The translations under genes were made by a program, and so were the position numbers. A stretch of 64,000 nt of DNA from Polytrichum commune (lineage: Eukaryota; Streptophyta; Polytrichopsida; Polytrichales; Polytrichaceae), in the NCBI GenBank assembly GCA_950295325.1, contig OX485806.1:1054001-1118000 (forward strand). Direction: 5' to 3'. Below the pieces are notes generated by a model. That model made no database searches, was not told where the DNA came from, and saw nothing but the letters and a program-made list of their open reading frames with translations. Below, in pieces: positions 11,524 to 24,741 of the stretch; within the stretch, counting starts at the first letter, position 1, and each line of letters opens with the position of its first letter.

Positions 11524-11856
11524 CACTAGTAGAAAACTATGCTCAAAAAGAATTGCAGCATAAATTGGTTACGGTTTTTTTGACATGCCTGATATGCAAT
11601 CGTTAAATGACAACATATTTGTTTTTTTTTGGTTTAGCAACTAAAAATGTAGGAATTTGGGGCGTGTAATCGCCTGTTGGAAAGGTCTTGAAAATACCTT
11701 TCCAACGGTATATTGCACGCCCTAAAAGTCTTAAAATTATAGTTGCAGAACAAGAAAGAAAAATGTGTAGTCGTTTAGCGACTGCATATCAAGCTGGTCA
11801 AAAGGACTGCAACCGATATTGGTTGCCGTTTTTTTGGGCATAGTTTTCTATTGGTG
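11524..11856. mobile_element. 333-bp foldback element with CACTA-like ends
   Basis: The left end is CACTAGTAGAAAACTATGCT; the right end read in reverse is CACCAATAGAAAACTATGCC. The two arms stay complementary inward: GATATGCAATCG (left) pairs with the region around CGACTGCATATC (right), and the centre holds TTGGAAAGGT / ACCTTTCCAA with GGCGTG / CACGCC outside it. The whole element can therefore fold into one long hairpin. CACTA followed by AGAAAA is typical of plant En/Spm (CACTA) termini. The 3-bp flanks ATT and CTT match imperfectly. No coding capacity. Confidence 0.75.
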
Positions 11857-14573
11857 CTTGCATGATATAAAATGTGATTGATTAACACTTCAATATGAGT
11901 CACATTGCTCTATTTACGGTATTTAGTGTCACTTACACTATTGGAAGTACGCAATGCTATAACTATTATAGATCTCATTCTTTTTAATCACCAACAATCA
12001 ATTTGGTTGTTTGGACATTATAGAACATTAACATATTTACTTGGTCAAAACTTATGTTAATAGATACACATTATAACAATGTGTGACTCCAAATAGTAAG
12101 TGACAACCAACACCCTAAATGGTGTAGTGAGCACACGGAACGTGTAACATGAACACTAATATCAAGAAGTATCTTATTCAAACCACGTGCATTGAGTGTG
12201 CAAAGCATTTTTCACAACCCTATCTTAGCGGGTTTTCTACAATATCTACACGATGAAGACATTGAGACCGAAAAAATCAACCTTCCGGATTCTTAAAATA
12301 AAGTTAAAACTTCAAACAAAATCCCAAGATGAAGTCCTCCGTGTCATAGGGATTGATCTAAGTGAATTCACAATGACTTAGAATCCACACAACTTGTGTG
12401 TTCACTACAATTGCTCAAACGACTTTATATGTATATAAAGTGACAACGCCATCGTTTAGGATTATAACCACAAGGTTGGGGTGAATGAAGGATACTTCAC
12501 CCAAATCATAGTTGCAAGCTCATATGTGAATCACTTTTTCATGCTTTTGCAAAAATACGGTGGTGGGGGCGTAACCTTAGACTATTTTGAGGAGGCTTGG
12601 TTGTAAGGCACCTATTATGTTGCATGTTTGAGGCCCAAGTCCAATTATGTCTTAGTGGCTTTTCGGGTACACTTGCATTGAGAATATCGAAAGGTTTTGG
12701 GAATGTATCGACCATACTTCTATGTATATTGTCGTTCCAAAGTTCTCCAAAGTGCACGATTTGAAGGCCAATGTGGCCAACGATGTAGAGGAGTTTTTGG
12801 CATGCCTCTCACAAACCCAAATTGTGCTTTAACCCTTAAAGGTCAAAGTCATTTTCACATAGTAAGACAAATTCTTCGGTTTCATAACCAACCAAAGTTG
12901 TAACGTAAGTAAGTAAAAACTATGGGAAGCAAAGTTGTCACTGTTGGTTTAACCCCTAGCTTCTCAAGCAACCAACTTTTGGTTGATGGATGAGTTTTTC
13001 CCTACATTAATCCCACCTAACTCATTCATCTACAATCAAAATAATTATAAACATCAAGCCAACATGGATATCTACGCATAGACACATGAGCAGCGTAATT
13101 TGTAATTGATTAGAATGTGTAAAAATATGTCAAAGCGGGAAGTGATCGTGTTTTTGTTGTGTTGTGAGCTCATGTGAGGGTGTTGACTCCCATCAATAGT
13201 TGCCACTTCAATGCAAACTCTACACAAACATCAAAGATGTTCATTTGGTAAAAGTGAAATGTTATTTGGTGTTCATGTAGAAATGGCCTTTGTGCTAACA
13301 TCGACCGTTCCCATTTCCACATTTGGACATAAGGAATTCTTTGCATATACGTGGTTAGAAATATAGAATAAATTACATGCTCCAAATGCAAGGTGGGCAA
13401 CCTATTGCAATTGGCACATTGGCATGAGAATTTGTGGAGGTGCTCAATAATTCAGTTGTTCGCATCTAATGGATTGCACAAGCCATCTGCTTATTTTCCA
13501 GGTTAATTTGATTGGTCAAAAGTCTTTTAATGGGGATAAAACACGGAATTTTCTCGTGTACCACTTCCTTCAATTCTCATAATCTAAAAATTTTGAAGGT
13601 TATTTGAGCCCGTTTTCCTTCGTTATAGCTCATCTCTCATGTTTCAAGATCCTATGGACAAATCTCATTCTAACCTCAAAACTTGTCCATGTGAATTCCA
13701 CAACCACCATTGAGTGAGATGCACTCAAAACAACCCTTTCATGGGCTTGAGAAGTTAAGCATAAGGAATCATGCAACAAGTCTTCAATGTTTGTGTGTGT
13801 ATATATATATATATACACATACATTGTTCTCAAATAACTTGGTGAACTCATGCCCGCTCCATGGTAAGCTTTTAGAGCTCAAATTGAATAACATCATGCA
13901 TGCGGTGTCTTGCATAGGACATACAACGCATGCACCTATCTTGAATCACAACTTATACTGCATTTTTACACATGGGTACAAATTCAAGTATGAAATTTAC
14001 ACATTCAAATAACCCATTTTGGATCATCTACGATGTTTTCTTTGGAGACCATTAATACCCGGTTCAAACTAAAGATAACAAATGTGAATGGATTTGGGCA
14101 TGTGCTCGTGTAGGTTTTAGTTTGGTTATTGGACCTATGCGTATCTTGAAAGTTAACCCTATAATCACCCCAATAGGTGCATGCATCTAATGGTCCTTGT
14201 GATACCATAGACTCGGTTGGGCAATCATGTCGGCCCAAGCCTTGGAAGACATAAGTTGTATTTGACACGTCACCTGGTCATGGAGCCAACGAAAGACATG
14301 TAGATATTTCCCAAGCATACATGCCCCTACTCTAAGGATCGAGCCACAAGGACATGTCCACCCTTTTTTTTTAAACAAAAATGAAGGGTCCACGTCCACA
14401 TTGTACCCATCCAACAAACGGAAGGGTTGGCGACCTTGCCATTGGTACCCATCTCATAATTGTAGTGCTCAAGAATGGGCAGGCTTGGATTGTGGATGGG
14501 CGCCCTGATGATAATTGCCCACCCTACAACTTATTTGGATATTTGCCTCCCCTTCGTTCCTACCTCACATACT
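11857..14573. other. No gene recognised; (TA)n at about 13800-13815
   Basis: AT-rich intergenic sequence. Short ORFs at 12539-12903, 13170-13400, 13630-14012 and 14005-14620 give no recognisable domain. A short TG/TA microsatellite lies at 13790-13815. Confidence 0.5.
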
Positions 14574-15000
14574 GCAGCTCTTTAGCAGTTTGGGCACCTT
14601 TTTGCCTAATAATTAATTAAAGTGTGAAAGTAAGTTAGGAAACCCATAAAATAATATTTTAGAATCAGGTAAATTAAAAAATTACAAGTTATATATTCAT
14701 CCACGTCGTTCTTGTAATTCATGGATGGTTCCCCTAATTTCATACATGGCATCTACGCTTGATCTAAACACCTCCCTTTACCAACATTCCTTACCCTAAA
14801 GTTTGTCTTTTACTTATATGTTAAGGTTTTGCTTGACAACATATTTTGCTTTGATTTGATGCTACTTTGTTGGGATTCATTGAATGTCACTTGCATTGTT
14901 GTAATTTTTTTGCACTCTTTGAATGTTATTTGTTTATTTATTTGACACTCAACGAAATTTATGTCCTAGAAATTTAGGCACCTTTAAAGTTAATTATTTT
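14574..15000 (+). repeat. Repeat family K, copy 1 (lacks the TTAA-flanked insertion)
   Basis: Begins GCAGCTCTTTAGCAGTTTGG and contains TAATAATTAATTAAAGTG, AACCCATAAAATAATATT, AATTCATGGA, CCAACATTCCTTACC and CTTTGAATGTTAT in the same order as 24742-24871 plus 25702-25980. Here the sequence is continuous across about 14696, where copy 2 carries an 826-bp insertion. The right terminus is diverged. Confidence 0.82.
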
Positions 15001-15571
15001 TATACCAAGAATGGACAAATGGGTTGCATGGAGGCACATTGAGTATAAATGGGTGGTGTCACCCACTTTTGTTGGTTGCATTCTTTTTTTCTTTTTTTCA
15101 ATCGGTGGATGGATCCATCTCACTTGACCCTTTATGTATGACTAAGATGGGAACCTTTATTCAAATTAGGAGAAATATTGGGACCACGAGTAACATCACT
15201 TGTTACAATCTCTCTTTAAAACTATCTGTAGGCTGCTATTTGGCTCAACACTTTGAGTGTCGAAAGCTAATTTCAACATTGAATTTATCACAATGTCGAC
15301 ACTTGGCAAAACTTCTCTTCTCCCATAAATTAATATTATGTGACGAACCAAACATCACACTATGACACTCACGCTCCGGTACGTGACCCTAATGTGGGCA
15401 CTTTCAACTCCACATACAATGTTGACCGTCATACTGGATTGAGAACCGTACAACTTAACTTAATCAACAATCGCAAATCAAAAAGATTTATAACCGTTGA
15501 GAGTCAAAACCGGAGTCGAGCTGCAAAAATTGCAAGAAGACAAAGTGAAGTTTTCATTTGACCTTTTTCTT

Positions 15572-15585
15572 CCCCCCCCCCCCCC
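15572..15585. repeat. Poly(C) run of 14
   Basis: Fourteen consecutive C residues followed by T and C runs. A similar run lies at about 55975-55988. Confidence 0.95.
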
Positions 15586-15599
15586 TTTTTCCCCAAGCA

Positions 15600-15910
15600 A
15601 GGTGGACATGCTTAACACGAATGCTTGTCTTGATCGGGCTCATACATTTGAATGATATGCAGTTAGGCGTGACTCCAAGAGCGGATACCAAAAAAGACAT
15701 ATGCTTAAAAGAGATTGGACTACATGCTCAAACCATGATAACCATTCTAAACTTAATACTCAACACAATCGAAGGAACCTATTACGACCTGTTAACGAGC
15801 ACAAGAATCTTGACTTTGATAAAAGATAAGACATCCATACAAACTCCGAAAACTATGAGGGAATTGACTACGGCCTCGATTTGGATTCGGCAACCATCTC
15901 GTGCTAATTA
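15600..15910 (+). repeat. Dispersed repeat family A, forward copy
   Basis: Shows the ordered family-A blocks: GAATGATATGCAGTTAGG, ACTCCAAGAGCGGATACC, AAAAGACATATG, GAGATTGGACTACATGCTC, ATCTTGACTTTGAT and GCTAATTAAGCACGTGTTTT. Diverged from the copies near 56.5 and 59.5 kb. Confidence 0.65.
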
Positions 15911-16382
15911 AGCACGTGTTTTGTATCCTCAAAGAAGTGGACTAGCGGGGTGGAAAAGTAACCATTTAACACCCATTTCCCTAAAGGTTGACTTGCAAGG
16001 AGTCACAAAATATCCTTAGGGGGAGGGATTCAAACAATGTCAGAGTGGGTCGAGTGTCCCTCTCGATTGGCAGCTCAAAATGGTTTGCACCGAACTGGCA
16101 TGCTGGATATAGTCCTTCAATAATAAGTTCAAACTGTGGAGCACATTCGACGAGGACGACAATGATGAAGAAAAGAAGAATCTCCACGCCATGGAATGTT
16201 CAGTGTGCCACTTTGGCCAACTTATCCATCTGCCAAAAAAATAAAAATAAAAATAAAAAAAATCATTTTCAGGACCACATGAGCCAAAGGGCCGTGACCG
16301 TGAGCCAAGGGCTTCCGACCGTGTAATTGTGAGGGTCCTTGGCTCTCGTTCAAAGGTTGTACCAGCTATCCAAGGGCCACTT

Positions 16383-16862
16383 CACACATGAGACTGAGAG
16401 CCCGTGACCAGTAGCACAGTTCAAGCACTCTCGTTGGTGGAAAAGGTGGAGCCGGTCTAACTTCGCTACTTCACACCACGCCTGAGGGACCGACGGAGTA
16501 TGATGTGAATGCAAGATGGATGTAAAGCTCTACATGGATTCCTACATGGCATCGAATGGATCATGTGTCGTGGTCATTTATATATATTTTTCAAAAATTG
16601 TGTCTTGGAGGTAGGTCTAGGACAAAATCGGGAGACCGTGGCATTCCGAATGCTGACAATTGTTGGTTTCTTCTATTTTATCATGTGTGAGGACCCGCAT
16701 GAATAGAAATTCATTGAAATGGCATTTGGTTGAGGAACCGGTCACATATGGCTTCACACTACGTGATTTTGGAGGTGTCTTGGGACGGCTTTTGGGCACT
16801 TTCTTTTGGGCTCTTGTAATTTCATGGTCATGCTCTTGGCTCGTGTGTGGAGTGGCCCCTAA
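16383..16862 (+). repeat. Family C repeat, split copy
   Basis: 16383-16470 (GAGAGCCCGTGACCAGTA and following) and 16736-16862 (GAGGTGTCTTGGGACGGCTT to GCTCTTGGCTCGTGTGTGGA) correspond in order to the family-C copy at 9540-9760. About 260 bp of unrelated sequence lie between them. Confidence 0.6.
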
Positions 16863-17149
16863 GGTTCTTGACTCTGACATGGTATGTTGGAATTTGCGTT
16901 AGGCCTACTTCTTGGAGGTGGGCTCGATGCAAATTATGATAGACCATGAAACACCATTCATAGTCTACCATGTAGAAATGTATGTGAAGCTTTCGTTCAT
17001 GATAATTTCTTTGGGCCCTTAGGAGTTCACTTTCCAATGTGAAGTGAACTTGGATGGTCGCAACCTTTTGACCAACGAGATATCTTGGAATGCAATGGAC
17101 ACAAGCCTTCGATCTTGTGTGTGAAGTGGCCCTAACTTAAGCTAAGCGG

Positions 17150-17870
17150 GCCTTAAACAAACATTTCTTTTTGTGTTGCTTAACACTCATCTCTTGCAGG
17201 GTATGAAACACGCAATTGATGTGAGATGATTAGCATACCCAAATCATGCCCATAGCCATTTTCCTCGATTTTTTCAAGCAAAGATGAATATCTTATTCAT
17301 TGTCAAAGTATAAATTATCTTTCTCATTAAATGAGTACATAGGTCCCTTCAATTTGTTGACTCTTGAGTTTAGAATGACAAACAAATTTCAAGCACATGG
17401 TTTATTATCTTGTATTTGTCCTTTTGGTGTCCGTTCTAAGATCCACACCTAACCACATGCCATTGAGATATAGGCGTCCATTTAAGACAAGCAATCACAT
17501 TAGACCCACTCAACACAATTTGAGTTACACACCCTCGAAGGGCAACCACCTAATGGCATGGCAATGACTACAATACACTTGTGATTTAGTGTGGCCCACA
17601 CTATTGATCATTGACCCATAGTAATGAAAGCAAGCCTAATTCGGTTATTTATCTTAATTGGAGACCTATATGTGAGAGGTGGGTCAATGGATGGATGGAA
17701 GGAAATCTAAGAATGAATACCATAAAATAGTTTTTTAATAGAATTTCAATTACAAGGTACTTAGAATTTGTTAATCATTCTAGGTTAGTATTCAACATAA
17801 TTGGGGGTAGCTATGTGACTTTCTTTAGGCTCACAATTAGTGAACTTCGATAATTTATATTTATATGAGA
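17150..17870. mobile_element. Family A element in inverted (head-to-head) arrangement, degenerate
   Basis: 17150-17490 is a reverse copy (GGGCCTTAAACAAAC, then GTATGAAACACGCAATT, TTATTCATTGTCAAAGT, CACATGCCATT) and 17640-17870 is a diverged forward copy (CTAATTCGGTTATTTATCTT, TTAATCATTCTAGGTT). They are separated by about 150 bp. The same arrangement occurs at 56030-56810, so this is probably a foldback or long-TIR element. Confidence 0.55.
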
Positions 17871-20082
17871 TTAGCTTCAAAACTTTATGGAAACAATATA
17901 TACATTTACATACGCACATAAATTCCCACCTTGCTCATTTGAGTAGTATAAGGTAGCAAACTATGCAAAGTAACCAAAGAAGGCCCATCTACCTTAACTT
18001 CTAAATGCTTAGGTTTATTGCTGTGGCCCATCTACTATAGATACTTGGTTAGCATTGAGATTTAATAAACAAACACAATAGTGCAGTGAAGTTGAGAGCA
18101 AGAAAAACTCACAAATTTAGATGAGTTTGCAATGTCTATAAAATGGGGTCTTGTGATGAAGGTTGTGTAATTTTGTTCAATGGTATGTTGTTGCTCTATA
18201 TTGGATTTTGAAACATTTCAAGGATCATGGGTCATCACCACTGGTTCTTTGCCACAATGAGGTGGATTTTAGGTCTTCAATCTATTGATGTCTAAAGTTT
18301 GAATATCCAAATCTACCTTGCAGTGGCAAAGAACTCATGGCAATGACATGTTATCCTTGTAATGAATAGTTTGCGAGAGAACAAAAGGTTGGTAATCAAC
18401 AATTTTTGATGTCTTTGAAACAGATCGCTAGAGAATTTGCGGCGGTTTACAACTCTAGTGTGCTTTATAAAGTGGAGGGTGGCAATTGAATTTGTGAGTT
18501 TGTTGGATGCTGCCACACTCCAATGATCCTTACATTCAATTGTAGGGGCAATACTTATTTTAAAACCATGTAATCATATTTTATTGAGCTGCATAGTTTT
18601 TTTGGGTGAACATAGTTGATATGGTATGGTATGTGAATTGTAAGCTTTTCTGCTACCTCTTCCACCCTGTAGAGAAAAAATGTGCAATATCTTCACTGTA
18701 AACATGTAAGTTTGTGTTTCACCATAAATTTGTTACATGGGCAAACAGAGCTCGGACAACAAATTTGGTTTTTGTTGCAAGGTAGGTGTGCCAATTAATC
18801 ATGTGAATTTACCAAGTTCTTTTTTTGCTTCACAAGTATTTTGGGGAAAACCATTTTTTGAGAACGCGTTGATGGTGGTTGAAGAGTATGATAGTTATTT
18901 TTTGTTCACAATCACATGTCAAGAATGACCAAACCTGGGACTTTGGAAGGCCCGGGAATCCGGGATTACTCGCTTTATAGATGTTGGCTTGGCTCTCCTA
19001 ACCCAGAGAAAAGAGCAGATAACGATCTATCAAGTCTTCTTTTCCATCGTATCCTTGTATCTAATCTATCATGATTTAAAAAGGAACCAGGTGCTCACAT
19101 TAAATAGCTATACTCTGACATGTTGTGTACAAATTCTTAGGGTTGATAGATATAAGTTAATATCACGTATGATAAACAAACACCTTGAACTGCATCAACA
19201 TCAAAATCTGGCAACAGTCTGAAAGTCCAGACAGACGTAAAAACTTGAGGAATCTAGAACGCCTTAGAAATCTGCTAGAAAAATGCACATCATATCACTC
19301 TGCAAAACTTGTATGATGGATTTTGTGGGTGTCCAAGATGGTATTTGGCTGTGACTCTCAAACCCGTATTTGTCAAAACGTCACTAATGTCGGGATAGAG
19401 GGAAACACTCCCACTTTAGTGGATTACACTCGCAATATTTCAAATTCAAATGTATCGCATCAAACTTAACATGGACATAAGTTCTTTGTATACAAAAATC
19501 CACAACATTGTGCTTTACTTGACACCTTTTCTATTTAGAGCTCTTTGTCAGCGCTGCAAATGCAAGCCATATTCACTGTCAAGCCAAAGATTGCACTAGA
19601 TGGTAATTTTCGCTAAAAAGGAAGTATTGTACAAACAGGAATTGTTCTCGAACTTCCATTGTCTACATCTCTACAGCAAAAACAGCCCTAGAGGTTCTGT
19701 ACATTCTGGGGTGAATACCTATAACCGATCTCGCCAATAGCAGTATAGTCACTCTGTTGTGTACACAGATTGTGTAAAACTTGTTGTTATTGAGGGGACC
19801 TGGTATATCAATGCCCTTTTTGTGTCTGGTTTTGGAAATCAGACCTCCTCCTCAAGGTTTGCTTGTTTCTATGAACATTCTATGTGGATTTTCGGTCATT
19901 ACACGGACTTTACCATGAGACACAAATGTGTGTTTCTGCTACACTCCGGAACAAGAACTACTGCAGAAACTTTGTGGTGGGTGGTTCATAGATTGGAGAA
20001 GACGAAAATCAGGAAGTATCACCTGTCATCCAAGAAGTCGATGAATGAGACTTGGAGCTTGATACAGGATTTTGATAAAGGA
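17871..20082. other. Intergenic sequence downstream of the CRAL-TRIO gene
   Basis: No gene recognised. A short inverted repeat (GGTTCTTTGCCAC near 18245, GTGGCAAAGAAC near 18320) could form a hairpin. The several hundred bases below 20083 may hold the 3' UTR of the minus-strand CRAL-TRIO gene; no poly(A) signal was assigned. Confidence 0.4.
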
Positions 20083-21644
20083 CTAGCTTAATGGCACTTG
20101 CATCAGAGACTGGGACGAATCTGCAATATATGCAACAATCGAGATGACTTGAGGACCATACCTTAATGAATGCCTCGGGTATGATGAACCAAGCGGCATG
20201 TCATTGTACTGCAGTGGATCCACTTCCAAGCCATAGTCCATCAAAGGTCGCAACTCAAGCTCCTTGTCGTGCTCGAACACAAATTCTGGTATTTCTACTT
20301 GGCCCTTCTTGACATAGTCAACGAGGAATTCAAGCCGATTGATGTACACAACCTTTGAGTAAAAGCTGTATCACATATAAATGTCGGTGGTGGAAAACCC
20401 CATGTCAGCCACTCAAACCAATGGATTCTCTCCTGGCCTTACAAATCATAAGATAGTTCTTCAACTATAGACATGTCCATAATGGCAGAAAATTTTGAGT
20501 GTAGAATATTCAGCAAGCAGATGGCAAGAAAATTTGAAATGTGAGTAGCATGAGTTTCGTACCCCTCACTAAGGAAGAATCGACCAAGAGTGGCGATCAA
20601 CAATCTGGACCGCAAACCCGGGTGGAGAATGTAGACAGATTCAAGTCGTTGCTTCATCACTGTGGGCAGCGATTCGTAGATATCTCGGAGAGTTCGCATG
20701 CCTGGAGAGTTGTCGTTCCGTTGAACTGCTGTGTGGAAGTACATTATCACGAAAGGGCCTGGTTGTAACTCTTGCTGAAGCTTTTGTAGCACATATGCTT
20801 TTAATCTGCCTCCATCAATTACCGGTGCTGCACTGCACCATATGGTCCAACAGATGAACAAGGCTGCCTTGTGATTGACATATGTGTGAACAATTTACTC
20901 CTCTCATGTAATTCAGATCTCTCCCGCTTGAAAACACAAAAGAATTCAAAAGATACCAGACATCAAAATATTGAGACTACGCAACACGAGTGCATGATGC
21001 GTAAATGTCTAATGGTTTTCCATATGTTCTGATGTCTGATGTTGTGAATTCGTAGTGTTAAAAGTAAAAATTTGTGAAAGAAAGCATGACGATGTACTTC
21101 AAAGTAAATTGTAATAAAAGAAGCTTGGAACGGAGGTGAGAGGTTCAAAAGATAGCAGAACACCACATGATGAGACTATTAAGGATTACAGTTGACAATT
21201 CTTTATAATTACATGTTGATAACCTCTTGTGCTATTCTTGATGATGCTGTGTCTCTGCCTGCGTGCATTTTTATTCAATTCCAGTGTTCTTCAAAGTGCC
21301 CAGGATATGGAAGAGGAGTGTTTCGTACCAGGTAAAAACTTGCCAACAATTCTCACAATTTGGCGTCCCTTGACATCAAATCCCTCCCGGCGCAGAACCT
21401 CCAGCTGCTCCAAATCTGAGAAGTCGTCATCGCCACCACGCCCTCCAGCGCAATCCTCAAAATCACTGTCCGGCACCGAACTGTGAGTCGAGGTGAGGCC
21501 GAAAGAACGCGGCTCCACAACTAAGTCGGAAGCCAACACTATGAGCGATTGCTCCCCCTTCGCACCTCCGCTTTTGGAAGCTTTCTGGTTTCTGGCTTCC
21601 ACATCTAAGCCTACGGATGCCTCGTGGCCTGACATTGTGGCCAT
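20083..21644 (-). CDS. Divergent CRAL-TRIO (SEC14-like) lipid-binding domain protein, 287 aa
   Basis: Three exons join in frame with GT-AG introns: 21644-21329, 20827-20563 and 20365-20083 (TAG at 20085-20083). The start ATG at 21644 follows an in-frame TGA. The first about 90 residues are low-complexity and acidic (DSDFEDCAGGRGGDDDFSDL); the domain begins near VLRREGFDVKGRQIVRIVGK and continues through VIMYFHTAVQRNDNSPG, SVYILHPGLRSRLLIATLGR and VVYINRLEFLVDYVKKG. The tail EIPEFVFEHDKELELRPLMDYGLE closely follows the C-terminal end of the plant SEC14-type group related to GDAP2 in animals. Such domains bind hydrophobic ligands or phosphoinositides; the ligand is not known. There is no signal peptide or membrane segment, so a cytosolic or peripheral location is inferred. 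The length is normal and the gene appears intact. Confidence 0.88.
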
Positions 21645-22200
21645 GCCTCAAACCTCCCTAGACCTCAAACTCGCGCTCTACAACTCCTCCAAGTCGATGC
21701 CAAACCGCACAAACCGTAACAATCTGGACATTGGACATTCAAAAAATGCTGCAAAAAAAGTAAATTTTTTTCTTTTCTTAAACCCAGACAGCAAGGCATC
21801 GAGGCAACACACAATATATAACTTTACAAAGAGCTACAAACGTCCAGAGCGTCCAAGAGAAGCCTACGAAGCCCTTACTAACCCTGCAACCCTCCTCAAA
21901 GGAAAATGATTGTCTCCAAATCCTCGAAATTTCTTCACTTGGAACTGCACACGGACGGAGAAATGAAGAGCTTCGCAAGCGCGAACTGCGAATTACAAAT
22001 TGCGTAAAATTGTGAAGAAATTTGCGGCATCCGCGAGCTCCAGAACGCCATAGCCGAAGCTCTGGCCATGGCACACGCGCTCATCTTTCTCGTGTCCTTA
22101 TCGCTCCGCATCTTTCCAGATCGGACGGCCACGATTCGAATAACTAGGCTCATCTTTTGTACCCGGTCAATGACCGGTTCGGCCTTCTGGATCAAGAGTT
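21645..22200 (-). promoter_or_regulatory. Upstream region / probable leader of the CRAL-TRIO gene
   Basis: Sequence immediately upstream of the ATG at 21644, moderately GC-rich on the distal side. Minus-strand ORFs 21778-22074 and 21935-22195 do not resemble known proteins and could be upstream ORFs or chance. No core promoter element was identified with confidence. Confidence 0.35.
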
Positions 22201-22284
22201 GTGTTGAGAATTGTTAGAACTAAGCTTAAAGATGAGCTTAGTAGTCGTGTGTTGTTCAGATACTTTTCTCTCTGCACCCGCTTC

Positions 22285-22350
22285 TCGTAGAATATGAAAC
22301 ACGCAATAAGTGTGAGATGATTAGCAAATCCAAATCCAAATTATTGTTAT
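22285..22350 (-). repeat. Reverse fragment of repeat family A
   Basis: CTTCTCGTAGAATATGAAAC followed by ACGCAATAAGTGTGAGATGA and TTAGCAAATCC is the family-A end found at 17200 and 56040. Only this terminal part is present. Confidence 0.6.
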
Positions 22351-23090
22351 GTTAGAATTAGATACATTTGTCATATGATCAATTGTTAAGTAAGAGTTGT
22401 TGTTTTTCGTTGTCCAGTGTCCCTCTTGTAGGTCATATTAGTCAAAATTAGTTATTTTTTACCATAAAATGTCATATGTCATCATGTGAATGGTTGGTAC
22501 CTCTTCAAAAATGGAATTTAATTAGACAAACATGTGCCCAAACAAACTTGAATGTATGGTACTTGTCACAACTTGCAAGGGGCTTGCTAGTTGTAAATTT
22601 GTAGTAATCCAACATAACAATATACTTATCCAAAATAATTTACATGCATTGGTCGTGAAGTTTCATCTAAAATGTCACTCTTATGTTTAAATCATATGTA
22701 AACAATCAACATGGAATGGTTCTCACGATTCCTACCTACACAAGACACAATCATATTTTGCTTACATGCATCGATGCATTCTACCAAATCCAACAGATCA
22801 ATGCTGATATATCATGTGCATTAGTGCAATGCACCAACCCCAATGCATTCCACATGTAAAAAACCCCTCGGGCCTCGCCTTTGAAATTTGATACAAGTGA
22901 GAAGTCACTTAGACTAAGTTATTGCCCTAAATTATATGTTAAGGGTCATGTGTCCTTCAAAGCCATCCTAACATGTCTTGTCTTTCTCCCAACTAATCCC
23001 ATCTCTTCGGTAGATACAATTACTTCAAAATTCACATCCATAACTCTTGGTGATTTTATAAACCCAAATTAAAGTATGCAAGTGCTAATT
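22351..23090. other. No gene or clear repeat recognised
   Basis: AT-rich sequence. The 63-residue ORF at 22881-23072 has no recognisable domain. Confidence 0.5.
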
Positions 23091-23094
23091 GATT

Positions 23095-23660
23095 GATTTT
23101 CTTAATTGGACGCCTATATTTGATCGGTGTGTGGTTATGTGAAAATCAAAGAGCAAATGCCATAAAGACATATGTTTAAAGAAATTGAACTAGGTCATCA
23201 AGTTTTACATAGTACTCCACACTCGTTAATTAGGAAAGAAATATAAGCCCTATTATGCAATTACTAGGCCACATGATGCCTTGCTCTCGATGGGTTTGAA
23301 AACGAGCTTGATTCTGGGCACAGAGAGGATATCAAGTTGAATGTGCCACGACTTGTGTGTACACCTCTTTTGAAGAGAGAAGTGAAGCTTATTATGGACA
23401 TGGATGGGTATGGAGAGAGTGGAGGGTGCACCATGATGTAAGCATTTTGTAAATTGATTACAAATAAGAGGACATATGAATTTGATTAAGACAATAAACA
23501 TGCACTTCCAATTACCATTCACGATCCAATTTTTTTGCTATTGCTTCATTGTATTTTTACTAAGGCATTACAAGTTTCGTTGTGTAAATATAATTGGTAG
23601 AAGATGGAGAAGATGGAGAACAAACCAAATAAGACACACATACCTTGAATTGACAATGAA
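23095..23660 (+). repeat. Dispersed repeat family B, copy 2, with internal insertion
   Basis: Both ends match the copies at 9090 and 57760 (CTTAATTGGACGCCTATATT at the left; AACATGCACTTCCAATTACC and ATTGGTAGAAGATGGAGAA at the right). The middle, about 23230-23490, is not shared and looks like an insertion of roughly 250 bp, though no inverted ends or flanking duplication were recognised. Confidence 0.6.
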
Positions 23661-24741
23661 ATGTGTGGAGGAAACTTGCATCACTGCATGCCACATGGAC
23701 CCATGACCATCATGATTCCATGATCATGGAGAATGGGCAAAAGGCATAAAGAACGATGCCGATGTAGTGATAGAATGAGCAATCGAGTTTTAACCCTTAA
23801 TTTCTTAGAGCTTATTGTGGTTCATCTAAAAACTAAGCTTTCTTGCCCTCAATTTTTATTGTACCTAAAGAAAACAAATTGTTGCTAATGATTTTAAGGT
23901 CACATCAATATGCTAACAATATATAGTAATTTTCATGTTTTGTTTGTAATCAATTTGGAATCATTAAAATTCAACAAAATGCGATTGATACATGCAATAG
24001 ACTATAATCCAAACTTTGAAGATCATACACACACTTTGAAGTAATAAAAGAAGTCCACAAAAATTTGGCATTTTTCAATCAAAATAATATGGAGTTACTA
24101 CATACAATGAAATATCAACAAAAGAGAAAGTACACCCATTCCGGATTTCAAAAATATTTTATTGAACAATCTTCTTTTCATATTGGAATGGGATTATGAC
24201 TATTAACAAGAAAATTTTATGTGGAACACAATTATACCTATTACGACCTCCTTAGCACCTTCCCTTTGCCTTTCAAGAGTCACTCATAAGCCCAAATATG
24301 GCCTCTTCGGAATAAAAAGGCCTATTAATGAGTTGGTGCCAAGGACAACACTTCATGGGGTGTAAGACTTAAGTAGGACATGTCTAGGTAGTGCTCGTGA
24401 ATGCTAAATAATTTGGCAAAATATTCTTTGGTACTTGGTGGTAGGGTCACTTGTACGTTACTCCACTTCAATGAAAAGCTTGGAAACTTCAACCCATAAG
24501 CTAAAGGGCGTTGGAGGAAGCATGAAGCAACGACACCCACCCCTAAAGTGGGCCACAATTGAAGGAGAGAGGGAATTATCATATACGAGCCTACCTCTCA
24601 TCATCCATCCTAAGAACTTGACCCTTATAGATGTGTTGCCGAATTGTCTCAAATGACCTTGAGTACACTAACTCAGGATTTTTAAAGCTAGCTCCGGTAT
24701 GAGATTTACTAAAATATGTAATCTTCGGGCTACATACTAAT
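23661..24741. other. No gene recognised
   Basis: AT-rich intergenic sequence with short overlapping ORFs (24325-24656) that lack recognisable domains. Confidence 0.5.

Noticed and set aside
20541-20768. Plus-strand 75-residue ORF
   Set aside because: Antisense shadow of exon 2 of the CRAL-TRIO gene.
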